Positions 1 to 9,517 of a stretch of DNA of 64,000 nt are shown here, in pieces. Each line of letters opens with the position of its first letter. Position 1 is the stretch's first letter. The notes under the pieces were generated by a model. The model did not search any database, had not been told where the DNA came from, and saw only the letters and a program-made list of their open reading frames with translations. Source of the DNA: Lineus longissimus (taxonomy: Eukaryota > Nemertea > Pilidiophora > Heteronemertea > Lineidae); assembly GCF_910592395.1 (NCBI RefSeq), contig NC_088312.1:14673292-14737291 (forward strand), written 5' to 3'. The translations under genes and the position numbers were made by a program.

Positions 1-2861
1 TGTATAGCGCAGTATCCGATCCATTAGGATCGCTCAAAGCGCTGCATCACTGCTAATGGAGGCTTCAGAAAAGAGGAAATGTTTCAAGGAACGTTTGAAA
101 GGAACAATGTCTTGGATGTTTCTGATAGTTGCTGGAAGTTTATTCCACATTTTTGGTACACCAATAGAAAAAGCTCTAGTTCCTATTGATTGCACCTTTG
201 CTCTGGGAGGTTGAAGGAGAGTTTCAGCTGAGGAGCGAAGGGGACGGTTAGGTGTGTAGATTGATATAAGCTCGGAGAGATAGGATGGGGCCAGACCATG
301 GAGACATTTGAAAGTAAGGAGGAGGACCTTGTAAGCGATACGCTGTTCAACAGGGAGCCAATGTAGAGACTTGAGGACTGGGGTAATATGTGACCTCTTT
401 CGAGACTTGGTAATAAGACGAGCCGCGTTGTTTTGCACTAACTGCAGTGGACGGACAGTAGATTTAGGCAAGCCAAGAAGAAGGGAATTGCAGAAGTCAA
501 GTCTAGAAGTGATGAGGGCTTGAATATAGAGCCTGGTGGTGATGACCGATAGATATCTGCGGATCTTTCCAATATTGCGGATATGAAAGTATGAGGCCCT
601 AACACAAGCACTGATGTGCTGTTTGAAAGTGAAATCACTGTCAAAAACTACACCAAGGTTTCTCGCTGAAAGAGAAGCATACACATCAGCGTCAATGATG
701 CGGACTGATTGCAGCCTAAGCACGTCGATGTGCTTCTTGGGACCAATGAACAATAGATCTGTCTTTTCACCATTACACTTGAGAAAGTTTCTTACCAACC
801 ATTTGTTGAGGTCGAAAACACCGGTTGACATCAAGTCACATGTGAGGCCGAGCTCAGGCAGTGTGAAAACCAGGTATAACTGACTGTCATCGGCATAAAA
901 GTGGTAAGAAATGCTATGTGCCATGATGATAGCACCGATAGGTGTAGTATAGATGGAAAATAACAGGGGACCAAGTATGGAACCCTGAGGTACCCCACAC
1001 TTGATCATACTTGGCTTTGAAAGTTTACCCTCAACGCACACCTCCTGACACCTGCCACTAAGATAGGACGTGAACCATTTCAATGCCACCCCTGAGACTC
1101 CCATTGCACCAAGGCGATTTATCAGCTTCACATGATCCACAGTATCGAAAGCAGCGCTCATGTCCAAAAGTACTAAGAGGACACATTTCTTTTCATCGAG
1201 CGCACGAATGACATCATTATGGACACGAGTAAGCCCAGTTTCAACGCTGTGCATAGGACGATAAGCTGATTGAAAAGGTTCACGCAGATCGTTGCTATCC
1301 AAGTGTACTGATAATTGATTGGCAACTACCCTCTCAAGCACCTTTGAGAGAAAGCATAGATTGGACACCGGGCGATAGTTTTTAAGTACATCGGCATCCA
1401 ATGATGGTTTCTTAATAAGTGGATTAAGAATAGCCCTCTTGAAACTATCAGGGACAACACCACAACTGAGAGAGGAGTTGATGATTGCAATCATAAGCTC
1501 AACTATACCCGGTGTACACTTTTTCAGCAAAGGTGTTGGAATGGGGTCAAGTGAACAGCTAGTAGCTCTCATTTGACCGAGGAGTTTAACAAACTCAGTG
1601 GAAGTAACAGGCTTAAACTCATCAAGCTTGGAGGAGCACAGATACTGTTCATGCACTTGCTCATCACCGTCCTGGTCAGGGAAAGACTCCCTAATCAGTT
1701 GAACCTTATTTGCAAAATATGCACTGAACCTTTCTGCAAGTTCATTGGCGCACTCATGACTCGGCAAAACAGTGTTCTTCTTGCCATAGAGTAAAGAGTT
1801 CACTGTTCTGAAAGTGTCAACAGTTGATGATCCCTCAGCCTGCACAGCAAAATGGTCCTCCTTGGCTGTCTCAATCATTGAATCCACAAGTCTGGCTTGA
1901 TGTTTCCAAATCTGGCGATCAATTGTAAGTTTTGAGCGCCGAAATTTCCGTTCAAGTTTACGCTCAGTCTTCCTTTCCTGTACAATCTCGTCACTGAACC
2001 AAGGTGCATTGGGACGGACTGTAACGCGTTTGGACTTCGCAGGAGCATGTTGGTCAAGTGTGTTTCGGAGAACCTTGTCATAACACACAGTTAGAGTCTC
2101 AAGATCACTTGCGAGGTCAAGGGCCTTCACTCTCCTCGTAAGGTCAGAGGCAAAAGAATCAGCATCGATCGCCTTAATCTTACGGTAACAAATAGTCTTC
2201 TGCAGTTTCGATGGCTTTACCATACGTAGGACAAAGGAAACTGCACAATGATCAGATATGCTAGGATCTGTGACTTCAATGTCGGCAATAGAGGAGTCCC
2301 CAATACGCGAAATGAGGAGATCTAACACATGGCCTTTGTCATTGGTAGGACTGTTAACGTGTTGAAGGAGACTTCGCTGTTCGAGTATCTCAAGTAGCCT
2401 CTTAGAGTCAGGGTGATTGGGATTATCGAGATGAAAGTTAAAGTCTCCTAAGAGATATAACTTATCCTTCGGTGCGGTGATAGATATGTTGTCGAGTAGG
2501 CTGCAGAACTCGTCAAAGAAAGCAGAACGATTGGAATCTGCCTGTGGCCCTTTCTCAGGTCTATAGATAAGAACGAATGAGAAACTCTGATGATCAGACA
2601 TGATCCTTGCACGGAGACATTCAAAACTTTTCGGCCAGCTGATGGACTTGACTTTGCATTTCAGTGAGGTACGATGCATTACACCGACACCACCTCCAAT
2701 GACGAATGGGCGTGGCCATCGCATGGCGACCTTTGACCCACTCAGAAGTGGATTAATCCCCATAATTGACAACTCGGAAGGATTCATATGATCACAGTGA
2801 ACACTAAGGAAGACTTTGACACAGGTTTCATGGATGTACTTGAGATGTGCTTTAAAGGCCT
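1..2861 (-). mobile_element. LINE-A, L2/CR1-like non-LTR retrotransposon, 5'-truncated
   Basis: A minus-strand non-LTR element whose 5' end lies near 2861, where an in-frame stop (about 2864) ends the open frame. Its 3' untranslated tail runs off the left edge. On the minus strand, bases 1-50 read as a short tail containing a GCGCTTTGAGCG...TGCGCTATA-type motif, the usual 3' end of L2-type LINEs, and similar tails end LINE-B (27120) and LINE-E (33900). The coding frame is described separately. It abuts the unrecognised 2862-3164 stretch next to Gypsy-A. Confidence 0.85.
34..2787 (-). CDS. LINE ORF2: partial AP endonuclease plus reverse transcriptase
   Basis: An uninterrupted 917-residue frame for a target-primed reverse transcription protein. 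The N-terminal fifth is the C-terminal two thirds of an apurinic-type endonuclease: a GGGVGV strand, then GDFN (about 2440-2460) and SDH (about 2250). The endonuclease N-terminus with its first metal-binding residues is missing, so the copy is 5'-truncated and the first ATG is not the native start. The RT domain follows, with YRPVSNL, LDMSAAFDTVDH (about 1135-1170), GVPQGSILGP and the catalytic FYADD (about 888-902). The C-terminal region ends in the RAFSIGVPKMWNKLP type block shared by L2/CR1 elements. There is no stop or frameshift over 2.7 kb, so insertion was probably fairly recent. The L2 versus CR1 clade call is by eye. Confidence 0.9.
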   Translation of the reverse strand: MNPSELSIMGINPLLSGSKVAMRWPRPFVIGGGVGVMHRTSLKCKVKSISWPKSFECLRARIMSDHQSFSFVLIYRPEKGPQADSNRSAFFDEFCSLLDNISITAPKDKLYLLGDFNFHLDNPNHPDSKRLLEILEQRSLLQHVNSPTNDKGHVLDLLISRIGDSSIADIEVTDPSISDHCAVSFVLRMVKPSKLQKTICYRKIKAIDADSFASDLTRRVKALDLASDLETLTVCYDKVLRNTLDQHAPAKSKRVTVRPNAPWFSDEIVQERKTERKLERKFRRSKLTIDRQIWKHQARLVDSMIETAKEDHFAVQAEGSSTVDTFRTVNSLLYGKKNTVLPSHECANELAERFSAYFANKVQLIRESFPDQDGDEQVHEQYLCSSKLDEFKPVTSTEFVKLLGQMRATSCSLDPIPTPLLKKCTPGIVELMIAIINSSLSCGVVPDSFKRAILNPLIKKPSLDADVLKNYRPVSNLCFLSKVLERVVANQLSVHLDSNDLREPFQSAYRPMHSVETGLTRVHNDVIRALDEKKCVLLVLLDMSAAFDTVDHVKLINRLGAMGVSGVALKWFTSYLSGRCQEVCVEGKLSKPSMIKCGVPQGSILGPLLFSIYTTPIGAIIMAHSISYHFYADDSQLYLVFTLPELGLTCDLMSTGVFDLNKWLVRNFLKCNGEKTDLLFIGPKKHIDVLRLQSVRIIDADVYASLSARNLGVVFDSDFTFKQHISACVRASYFHIRNIGKIRRYLSVITTRLYIQALITSRLDFCNSLLLGLPKSTVRPLQLVQNNAARLITKSRKRSHITPVLKSLHWLPVEQRIAYKVLLLTFKCLHGLAPSYLSELISIYTPNRPLRSSAETLLQPPRAKVQSIGTRAFSIGVPKMWNKLPATIRNIQDIVPFKRSLKHFLFSEASISSDAAL

Positions 2862-3164
2862 ATGGGGCGCCACCTATAGGTCACTCAGAAATGGACTTGT
2901 CCCCATGATGGACGCTTAAGAGTTAATCAATTCGTTTCCGACATAGACAAGTAACCATTTATCATCAATTTGGTTGTTGTACTCCATACATATTATAAAA
3001 CCAATTTTAGGGGAAATGTGAACTTTTGCCATCCCCAAAAGCATTACTTAAGAGTTGCAAATTTGGAGGCCTCCATCATATATCTACTGATATCTGACCT
3101 CAAACCTTTTGTACTCAAGATGCTAATTAAATCTTTGCTAGCCCCTGGACTAAGGTGGTCATCG
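2862..3164. other. Non-coding stretch between LINE-A and Gypsy-A
   Basis: About 300 bases with no recognisable gene. The 3' LTR of Gypsy-A should lie around here, but the sequence does not match the LTR edge seen at 28952, so that LTR is lost, diverged or displaced. Confidence 0.5.
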
Positions 3165-3818
3165 CTCTCGGCCCCTAGGTTCGCCTCCGGGGTCTGGTGC
3201 TGGCTGGATCTCTCCGTCTTCATCTTCGGTAGACTGATCGCTCTTGTCAGCCTCAGCATCAGCTTGATTCTCCTCACTGTCGGTACTTGGCTCCTCCTCA
3301 GACGATTCCTGGTTTCCTGGGTCCTCAACATCCGGGTTCCGGGTTGTCTACAGGATCCCCGGCAGCAGGCTGAGGGTCATATGGCTGAAATGTCCCAAAC
3401 TCTTCCGCACTACTGGAGTCCTCTGGCTCCCATCGCTTTGTAGCTTGTCTCTTTTTCGTCTCCTTGCTGCTTCTGTCCTTGGCTGACTGTTTCACTTTTT
3501 CGACGGCGTCTCGATAGGGAGTTCATCACACTGGAATAGCATATTTCTATGCAAGACTCTAGTCCTTCCCTTACCATCCTCAGGTTTTACCTCATAGACC
3601 GGTGAATCCTCCATCCTCTTTGTGACAACATGGATCTTGGACTCCCAAAACGAGCGAAGTTTTCCAGGCCCACCTCTTTCTGACATGTTCCTCACAAGGA
3701 CACGGTCACCAGCCTGAAGGAGAGAACTCTTCCTTTGACTTCCTTTTTTCTTGAATTTTTCCGCTGCTCTCCTAGAGTTCCTGTCAGCTAAGCTATATGC
3801 TTCCTGCAGGCGCCTCAT
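3165..3818 (-). pseudogene. Gypsy-A integrase C-terminal domain and acidic tail
   Basis: Residues encoded by 3818-3492 form the integrase C-terminal (GPY/F-like, SH3-type) region: a basic helix, AGDRVLVRN, a GPGKLRSFWE turn and an HRNML strand. This type of domain contacts DNA. The frame then stops. From about 3480 to 3165 the minus strand encodes a lysine/serine-rich and then strongly Glu/Asp-rich tail spread over two frames by frameshifts. A similar acidic tail follows the integrase of Gypsy-B at 13.9-14.3 kb, supporting it as a true pol C-terminus. It is separated from the main integrase block by a frame break near 3819-3887. Confidence 0.7.
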
Positions 3819-3887
3819 CCACTCATCTGCTGTCCCAGGGGTCTTCTCTTTTGGTCCAAAGACAACATCGATAGGCAGTCTCAGATC

Positions 3888-4655
3888 TCAACCGAACAGC
3901 AACTTGAAAGGGCTAAATCCTGTTGCCTCATGCCGGGTGCAGTTGTATGCGTGTATTAATCTGTTCAGCTGGCTCTTCCAATCCGCTTTCTGCTTGGAAT
4001 CCAGCGTTCGCAATATGTTTAAAAGGGTCCTGTTCATGCGATCACATTTTCCGTTTCCATCCGGGTGGTAGGGTGTTGTCCTAGAGGGTATCATTCCACA
4101 GTGGTCCTGCAGTCTGGAGAAGAGGGAGTTACAAAATTCTGCTCCCTGATCATGGTGTAATCGAGACATAAATCCAAAATGTGGGATAAAGTCGTTCCAG
4201 ATCTTATCAGCTGCAGTCCTTGCTGATTTGTTGCGAGTCGGATAGGCTTGTGCATAGCGCGTGAAGTGGTCTACCAATACCAAGATATATTTGTAACCCC
4301 CTTTTGACTTTTCCAAGTGCATGAAATATACCGAAACAACTTCAAACGGGTGCGTGCTATGGATAGGCTTCAGCTTGGCCCGGGGCAATGACGTCGGCTT
4401 CTTTTCCTTGGTCACTCGATAGGTCAGGTAGCGGGCTAGCCCAGGCCAGTGAAATCGATCCCTCGCCTGAGCAATAGCTCTGTCGGCTCCCTGGTGTCCC
4501 ATCTTGGTGTGAAGCTCTTCAAAAACCTGTACACGGAACTTTTCAGGAAGGCATAGCTGATCCACTTTGCTCCCATCCCCGCATTGGCATGATCTGTACA
4601 AGATCCCTTTGTCATCGATCCAGAGTCTGGGCAAGTCACGGAGCCATGCTCTCAC
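3888..4655 (-). pseudogene. Gypsy-A integrase core with altered catalytic residues
   Basis: The normal role is to insert element cDNA into the chromosome. Visible parts: an N-terminal HTKMGHQG...FHWPG zinc-finger half, then the DDE core with YILVLVDHFTRYAQAYP, HHDQGAEF (second Asp) and TPYHPDGNGKCDRMNRTL. The CxxC half of the zinc finger is gone: the frame passes from LTYRV straight to TKEKK. Where relatives have an Asp in the VS-x-DF strand this copy has Tyr (about 4331), and the catalytic Glu before RMNRTL is Asp (about 4044). All three changes argue for an inactive integrase. The length (255 aa) fits the N-terminal plus core domains. Confidence 0.9.
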
Positions 4656-4936
4656 CTTTGGATCTGTATCCCGGCACTGTTATGGTGAAGGAGCACTCCC
4701 CTTGGTTGCCATAGTTACCACTTCCCGGACTTTCCGCAATATGGGGTCATCACACTGGCACTTATGGACATCCTCAGGATTTTCACAGCTGGCATTTTGG
4801 CTCCCCTGGAGTCTTCACTGTCCTTCTCCAACTTCTCAATTTCACTGGATAAGCAGTTTACCCATGTGGCGTCCTGGTCCTCCCCCCTCGTCTTGGTATC
4901 AGCAACCGCCATCATCTCTTCTTTGCCAATCTTCCT

Positions 4937-5611
4937 TCAGCAGTCAGCCATATACCGTTCCACTGGGAGAGGCACCCTGGACAGAACATCAGCATCCGTA
5001 TTCAGTCGGCCCAGTTTGTAGTGGATTTTGAAGTTGTAGTCTGCTAAGTTCGCTACCCTGCACTGCCGGGTGGCATCGAGCTTAGCTATCGTCAACACGT
5101 ACGTCAGTGGGTTGTTATCTGTAAATATGTCGAAATATGGAGCATAGTACAAGTAATCATGAAACCGTTCAGTAACAGCCCATTTTAGAGCCAGAAACTC
5201 TAATTTGCCAGAGTGCAAATGGTAGTTTTTCTCTGCCGGTGTGAGTGTTCTTGAGCCAAACCCGATCACTGCCATTTTACCAGAGTCTTGGCGTTGGTAC
5301 AAAATACCTGCTAAGCCATCCTGCGAGGCGTCTGTGTGGAGCACAAATGGTTTACTGAAATCAGGAAACGCCATCACTGTTGGGCTTGCCAGGACATCAA
5401 CCAATTCCTCTAGTACCCGCTGGTGGGCTTCTGTCCACTCAAACTTGAGACGGGACATCATTTGACCATTGGACAGTTTCTCCTTGAACTTCGATCGACG
5501 GGCCTTTGCCTCTCCACTCTTGTTTCCCTTTTCCTCCAGGGTTGGCGAGGAGATCATAAATGACCTTCGCGCGACGGCTGAAAACAGGTATGTAATTACG
5601 ATAGTACCCAA
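4937..5611 (-). pseudogene. Gypsy-A RNase H domain
   Basis: A minus-strand frame with a Gypsy RT/RNase H connection (KFEWTEAHQRVLEEL), then RNase H: FVLHTDASQDGLAGILYQ, GSRTLTPAEKNYHLHSGKLEFLALKWAV, FDIFTDNNPLTYVL and the final ADVLSR. The Asp of HTDAS, the Glu of GKLEFLAL and the Asp of TDNNP are present, so the domain itself looks catalytically complete. It removes RNA from RNA-DNA hybrids during reverse transcription. Its first ~150 residues are repeated almost exactly at 5439-6308 through the tandem duplication, so the RT-to-RNase H reading path is scrambled. Confidence 0.9.
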
Positions 5612-6605
5612 GTAACCCCTTCAGTTTCCTAACGTACCCCACTGTCTCTGGTCTGGTCTCGGTCAGTATCTGTACTGCTGCATACTCTACAGGGTCCATT
5701 TGGCTTCCCGTCTCTGAAATAATAGAACCCAAGAATTTTACTTCTCGGCGGAATATTATGCATTTACGGGGCTTCAATTTTATACCTTTCGACCGGAGAC
5801 GTCTCAGAACTGCGCGGACATGGTCTAAGTGATCCTCAAAACTGCCAGAGTAGACCAAAATGTCGTCTAGATAAGGAACACAGTTTTTGTCCCTCAGATC
5901 CCACAGGCAGTGCAAATGGTAGTTTTTCTCTGCCGGTGTGAGTGTTCTTGAGCCAAACCCGATCACTGCCATTTTACCAGAGTCTTGGCGTTGGTACAAA
6001 ATACCTGCTAAGCCATCCTGCGAGGCGTCTGTGTGGAGCACAAATGGTTTACTGAAATCAGGAAACGCCATCACTGTTGGGCTTGCCAGGACATCAACCA
6101 ATTCCTCTAGTACCCGCTGGTGGGCTTCTGTCCACTCAAACTTGAGACGGGACATCATTTGACCATTGGACAGTTTCTCCTTGAACTTCGATCGACGGGC
6201 CTTTGCCTCTCCACTCTTGTTTCCCTTTTCCTCCAGGGTTGGCGAGGAGATCATAAATGACCTTCGCGCGACGGCTGAAAACAGGTATGTAATTACGATA
6301 GTACCCAAGTAACCCCTTCAGTTTCCTAAGGTACCCCACTGTCTCTGGTCTGGTCTCGGTCAGTATCTGTACTGCTGCATACTCTACAGGGTCCATTTGG
6401 CTTCCCGTCTCTGAAATAATAGAACCCAAGAATTTTACTTCTCGGCGGAATATTATGCATTTACGGGGCTTCAATTTTATACCTTTCGACCGGAGACGTC
6501 TCAGAACTGCGCGGACATGGTCTAAGTGATCCTCAAAACTGCCAGAGTAGACCAAAATGTCGTCTAGATAAGGAACACAGTTTTTGTCCCTCAGATCCCA
6601 CAGGC
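5212..6605. repeat. Tandem 697-bp duplication inside Gypsy-A pol
   Basis: Bases 5212-5908 recur as 5909-6605. By eye they differ at one base (near 5629/6326, giving Val versus Leu). The units meet at a short AGTGCAAAT/CAGGC join with little homology. The unit is not a multiple of three, so the duplication breaks the polyprotein and fuses RNase H residues back onto the RT YLDD region (the chimeric frame 5439-6308). Near-identity implies a recent event or an assembly error. Confidence 0.9.
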
Positions 6606-6618
6606 AGTTCTCCATCAA
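6136..6618 (-). pseudogene. Gypsy-A reverse transcriptase palm/thumb fragment
   Basis: Carries the catalytic palm of a Gypsy RT: VPYLDDILVYSGSFEDHLDHV (the YLDD box), then a Lys-rich LKPRKCIIF strand, VKFLGSIIS, and the thumb region ending in LLGYYRNYIPVFS. It is in a different frame from the upstream RT half (6533-7423), so a frameshift near 6600 separates them. An additional, nearly identical palm segment is in the duplicated unit (5439-5908). The downstream connection to RNase H is also shifted. Confidence 0.85.
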
Positions 6619-7423
6619 CTCCTGGTAGGCGCCTGGGGCTCCGGAGACCCCAGGGCGAAATGAAGCTGGTATATTGCCTGCATTTGGGCTTCATGAAGCC
6701 CTGGTGATATGCTTTACCCTGGTCTAAGGAGTTCCCTTTTAAATTGTCCAATGTGTTCTGAAGTCTGGGGATCGGCCTACGACTATGATTACACTTCTGG
6801 TTCAACAGACGGTAATCCAAACACAGCCTCAGGCTTCGATCTCGCTTGCGTACACATACCATAGGACTAGAGTACGCTGAAGTACTCTTTTGTATCCAAC
6901 CCTTGTTCAATAAGTCTAAGATGTAATCTTTGACTTCATCATATAGGGGTGGTGGTAGCGAATTGTACGTTTTCTTCACAGGCGTCTTGTCTAGTAGTTC
7001 GATATCAAGCTGCAGCTCCGGGATGCAGCCAATCTCATCATCATTTATCGAGAATGCCGTACATTCTTCTCGCAGCATGGATCGAATTTGTGAAACTTGA
7101 TCCTGAGTCAACACACTTTCATCCAACTCAATCTCTGGGTCCCATGACTCGGTTGGAGATTCTGCAACAGGAGGTTTGCAAGACTCAGCACGAACTTGTG
7201 ATACCCTACCGGTACTCACCTTGTTATGCTTACCTGCCTGCTTGTTCCCCTCTGGCTGTTGGTAGGTTTCTGGTGGTCGTGATGTCACAACCGATCTCAC
7301 AGAGTTCAACTCGCCCAAGACTCTACCCGGACTTAACGTCATGGTCTTATTGGTGTTATTCTTTACTGGAATGTGAAAAGTAGAAACACCGCCCTTACTC
7401 AGGCGTACAAGTGATTCGGGCAT
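6533..7423 (-). pseudogene. Gypsy-A protease-RT linker and RT N-terminal half
   Basis: A 296-residue frame. The first ~100 residues are the linker after the protease, with an FHIPVKN...LSPGRVLGEL block typical of Gypsy pol. RT fingers follow: KTYNSLPPPLYDEVKDYILDLLNKGWI, SAYSSPMVCVRKRD, LRLCLDYRLLN and LDQGKAYHQ (first catalytic Asp). After this the frame departs from RT (SPWGLRSPRRLPG reads as a shifted version of the GLSGAPGAFQ region), showing a frameshift. The N-terminal methionine is internal: upstream codons stay open to the LINE-B junction at 7445. Confidence 0.85.
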
Positions 7424-7448
7424 TTCAACACCTATGTCCCTCAGGTTG

Positions 7449-9315
7449 ACTGACTGCTATAATCAATGAGTCGCTCAGCTCTGGATCAGTTCCTCAAGCC
7501 TTCAAATCGGCACACATCAGGCCACTGTTAGGGATCACGTCCAAAGTCCGCACGCGAATATTCGCTGCGCGAATCGGGGCGAAAATTCGCCTGGTCGAAT
7601 ATCGCCACACTCATTCGCCTCCAAATCGCTCCCTGATTCTATTATGATCAGGCGAAAATTCAGACTGAATAAAAATCGCAGGCGAAAATAATAATCGCGC
7701 CTAATTCGCTCTCACCAACCGTCGGAACGAAGCGAATATTAGAGGCCTACATGTGTTGTAGTATGCGTATTCCGACATCAGCTGATAGCAGACCGAACAA
7801 AAACACAAACTGGAATTCCCGGTCAACCTTACTGCAGTAATCATATACATCACATCTATCCACGAGGAGCTACACAAATTTGGCACAGAGGTTTGAGGTT
7901 CTTAGTATTATGGTATGTATTCCGACGGATTGTGGCAGAATGTACCGAATCATACAGCTAATCATAGTTAGGCTTATGTTTCCGAGTCTCAGCCAACCAA
8001 TCAAGATCGTTGTAGTATCCGGTTATCCTAAACAGCGTCCACCAGCGCCCACCAGCGTTCACCAGGTTTAAAGTCGGGTATAAAGTCATCAAAATAAAAT
8101 TATGTGGCCAAAACGTAATACGTAAACCATAAAAAATACATTTCCTGAAAATTTCATGCTTATTTCGTTTATGACCATTAGATTTTACTTTGATGGCTTT
8201 AATGTATGTATGTGTTTAAACCTGGTGGACACTGTTTAGTATGACCCGATTTGTTTACGTGACTGCACTTTTCCGCCAATAAAACAAGACGAAAGTCGTT
8301 GCAAAATCGTTCCGAATATCGGACAAGCATGCAAGAGCCACCAATTTCGTAAAATCGCTCCATTATCGCCCGGAGCGATTTTTGGGGCGAAATCGAAGAA
8401 TTGGCGCGATTGTGGGCGAATTTCGCATCTGACATTCCGGCGATTTCATATTATCGCCTCACATTCGCCGGTCGATTTTCGGACAGATTTCGCAGGCGAA
8501 ATACTGTAGGGTGAATTTCGCCGGCGAATATCGCGTGCGGACTTTGGACGTGATCCCTTAAAGAAACCGAACTTAGATCCCGAAACCCTGAAGAACTACC
8601 GACCAGTATCCAACTTGCCTTTCATTTCGAAATTGTTGGAAAAAGTTGTAGACAAGCGACTTGCCGAAAACCTGCAATCAAATGATTTGTACGAGGATTT
8701 TCAGTCCGCCTACAGGAAACATCATTCAACAGAAACAGCCCTGTTTAAGGTACAGAGTGATGTACTGAAGGCCCTGGACAAAGGTCAAGTGGTGATCCTT
8801 GTTATGATCGATTTGTCTGCAGCATTCGATACGCTAGACCACCAGACATTGCTGACGCGATTCAAGGACGTGTACGGGATAACCGGTCGGGCACTTGATT
8901 GAATGGCGTTATACCTTGGAAATCGGTACCAGACTGTAGTTATTGACGGCAAACAGTCGGAGCCTGTGTTACTTAAATACGGTGTACCTCAGGGATCAGT
9001 ACTAGGTCCTAAAATGTATACTATGTACACAAAGCCCCTGGGAAGTGTCGTGAGAAATTTCGGTCAGGATTACCATTTCTATGCTGACGATGCACAGCTA
9101 TATGCTGCTTTCACATTGAAGGAGCCTTCAAACCAACTGGCAACCATTTCTACAGTTGAACGATGTCTGTCTGGAACAGGGACCTGGTTTCATGTAAATA
9201 TGCTGAGTAAAAACGATGAAAAGACCGAATTGATGCTCTTTGCATCAACACATTCACTCAAGAAAATTGACCATGTGGTTATTAAAGTTGGTGACACCCA
9301 AATTACATCTTTGAG
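7449..9315 (+). pseudogene. LINE-B reverse transcriptase, N-terminal pieces
   Basis: Bases 7449-7530 encode an RT stretch (INESLSSGSVP...IRPLL) that continues at 8561 once the MITE is removed, giving the KKPNLDPETLKNYRPVSNLPF region. The rest runs to 9315: VILVMIDLSAAFDTLDH, then a TGA at 8900-8902, then GVPQGSVLGP, the catalytic FYADDAQLY (about 9078-9104) and a KTELMLF strand. The TGA and the three insertions make it non-functional. The frame runs into the Gypsy-B LTR at 9316 and resumes at 17137. Confidence 0.85.
7531..8557. mobile_element. Foldback MITE, PIF/Harbinger-type (TSD TTA)
   Basis: A 1027-bp non-coding element with terminal inverted repeats: GGGATCACGTCCAAAGTCCG at 7531 and its reverse complement ending at 8557, continuing imperfectly through GCACGCGAATATTCG. 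TTA flanks both ends (7528-7530, 8558-8560), matching the TWA target preference of PIF/Harbinger elements. Removing element plus one TTA restores the LINE-B frame. The subterminal 100-150 bases on both sides are packed with GGCGAA/TTCGCC motifs. Inner sequences also pair (a CACCAGGTTTAAA motif near 8057 against TTTAAACCTGGTG near 8215), so most of the element can fold back. No transposase is present, so it would need one in trans. Confidence 0.85.
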
Positions 9316-9517
9316 TGTGGTGTCCCGAGCCACCCCAATCTGTCTTCGGCCCGTGTTGCGGCCGGGGCGAAAACGGTGCATTGTTGTTGTTATTGTAGTC
9401 GACGAGCGAGACGAGACAATTAAGTACGAGTTGAACATTAAAGCCGATTTGCAAGTTCATTAGTTCACTATATCATGTATATCAAGTACCAAAGAAGGCA
9501 AATCAAAGGACATTACA
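9316..9517 (+). repeat. Gypsy-B 5' LTR
   Basis: 202 bp, starting TGTGGTGTCCCGAG and ending GGACATTACA, and matching 16931-17132. A TGG-initial primer-binding-site-like sequence begins two bases after it. A short LTR like this would hold promoter and polyadenylation signals, but no clear TATA box was seen. Confidence 0.9.

Larger units (their letters stand above)
3165..7448 (-). mobile_element. Gypsy-A, 3' segment (RT, RNase H, integrase, tail)
   Basis: This is the 3' two thirds of a minus-strand Ty3/Gypsy element. The order on the minus strand is RT (7423 to 6533), RT palm (6618), RNase H (to 4937), integrase (4655-3888), integrase C-terminus (3818) and an acidic tail to about 3165. The 5' part (gag, protease) continues at 27173, beyond the LINE-B insertion. 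The 4-bp sequence GTTG occurs at 7445-7448 and 27173-27176, and removing the insert plus one copy leaves the Gypsy frame open across the join. The element is dead: a 697-bp tandem duplication, several frameshifts and altered integrase catalytic residues. Confidence 0.9.
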
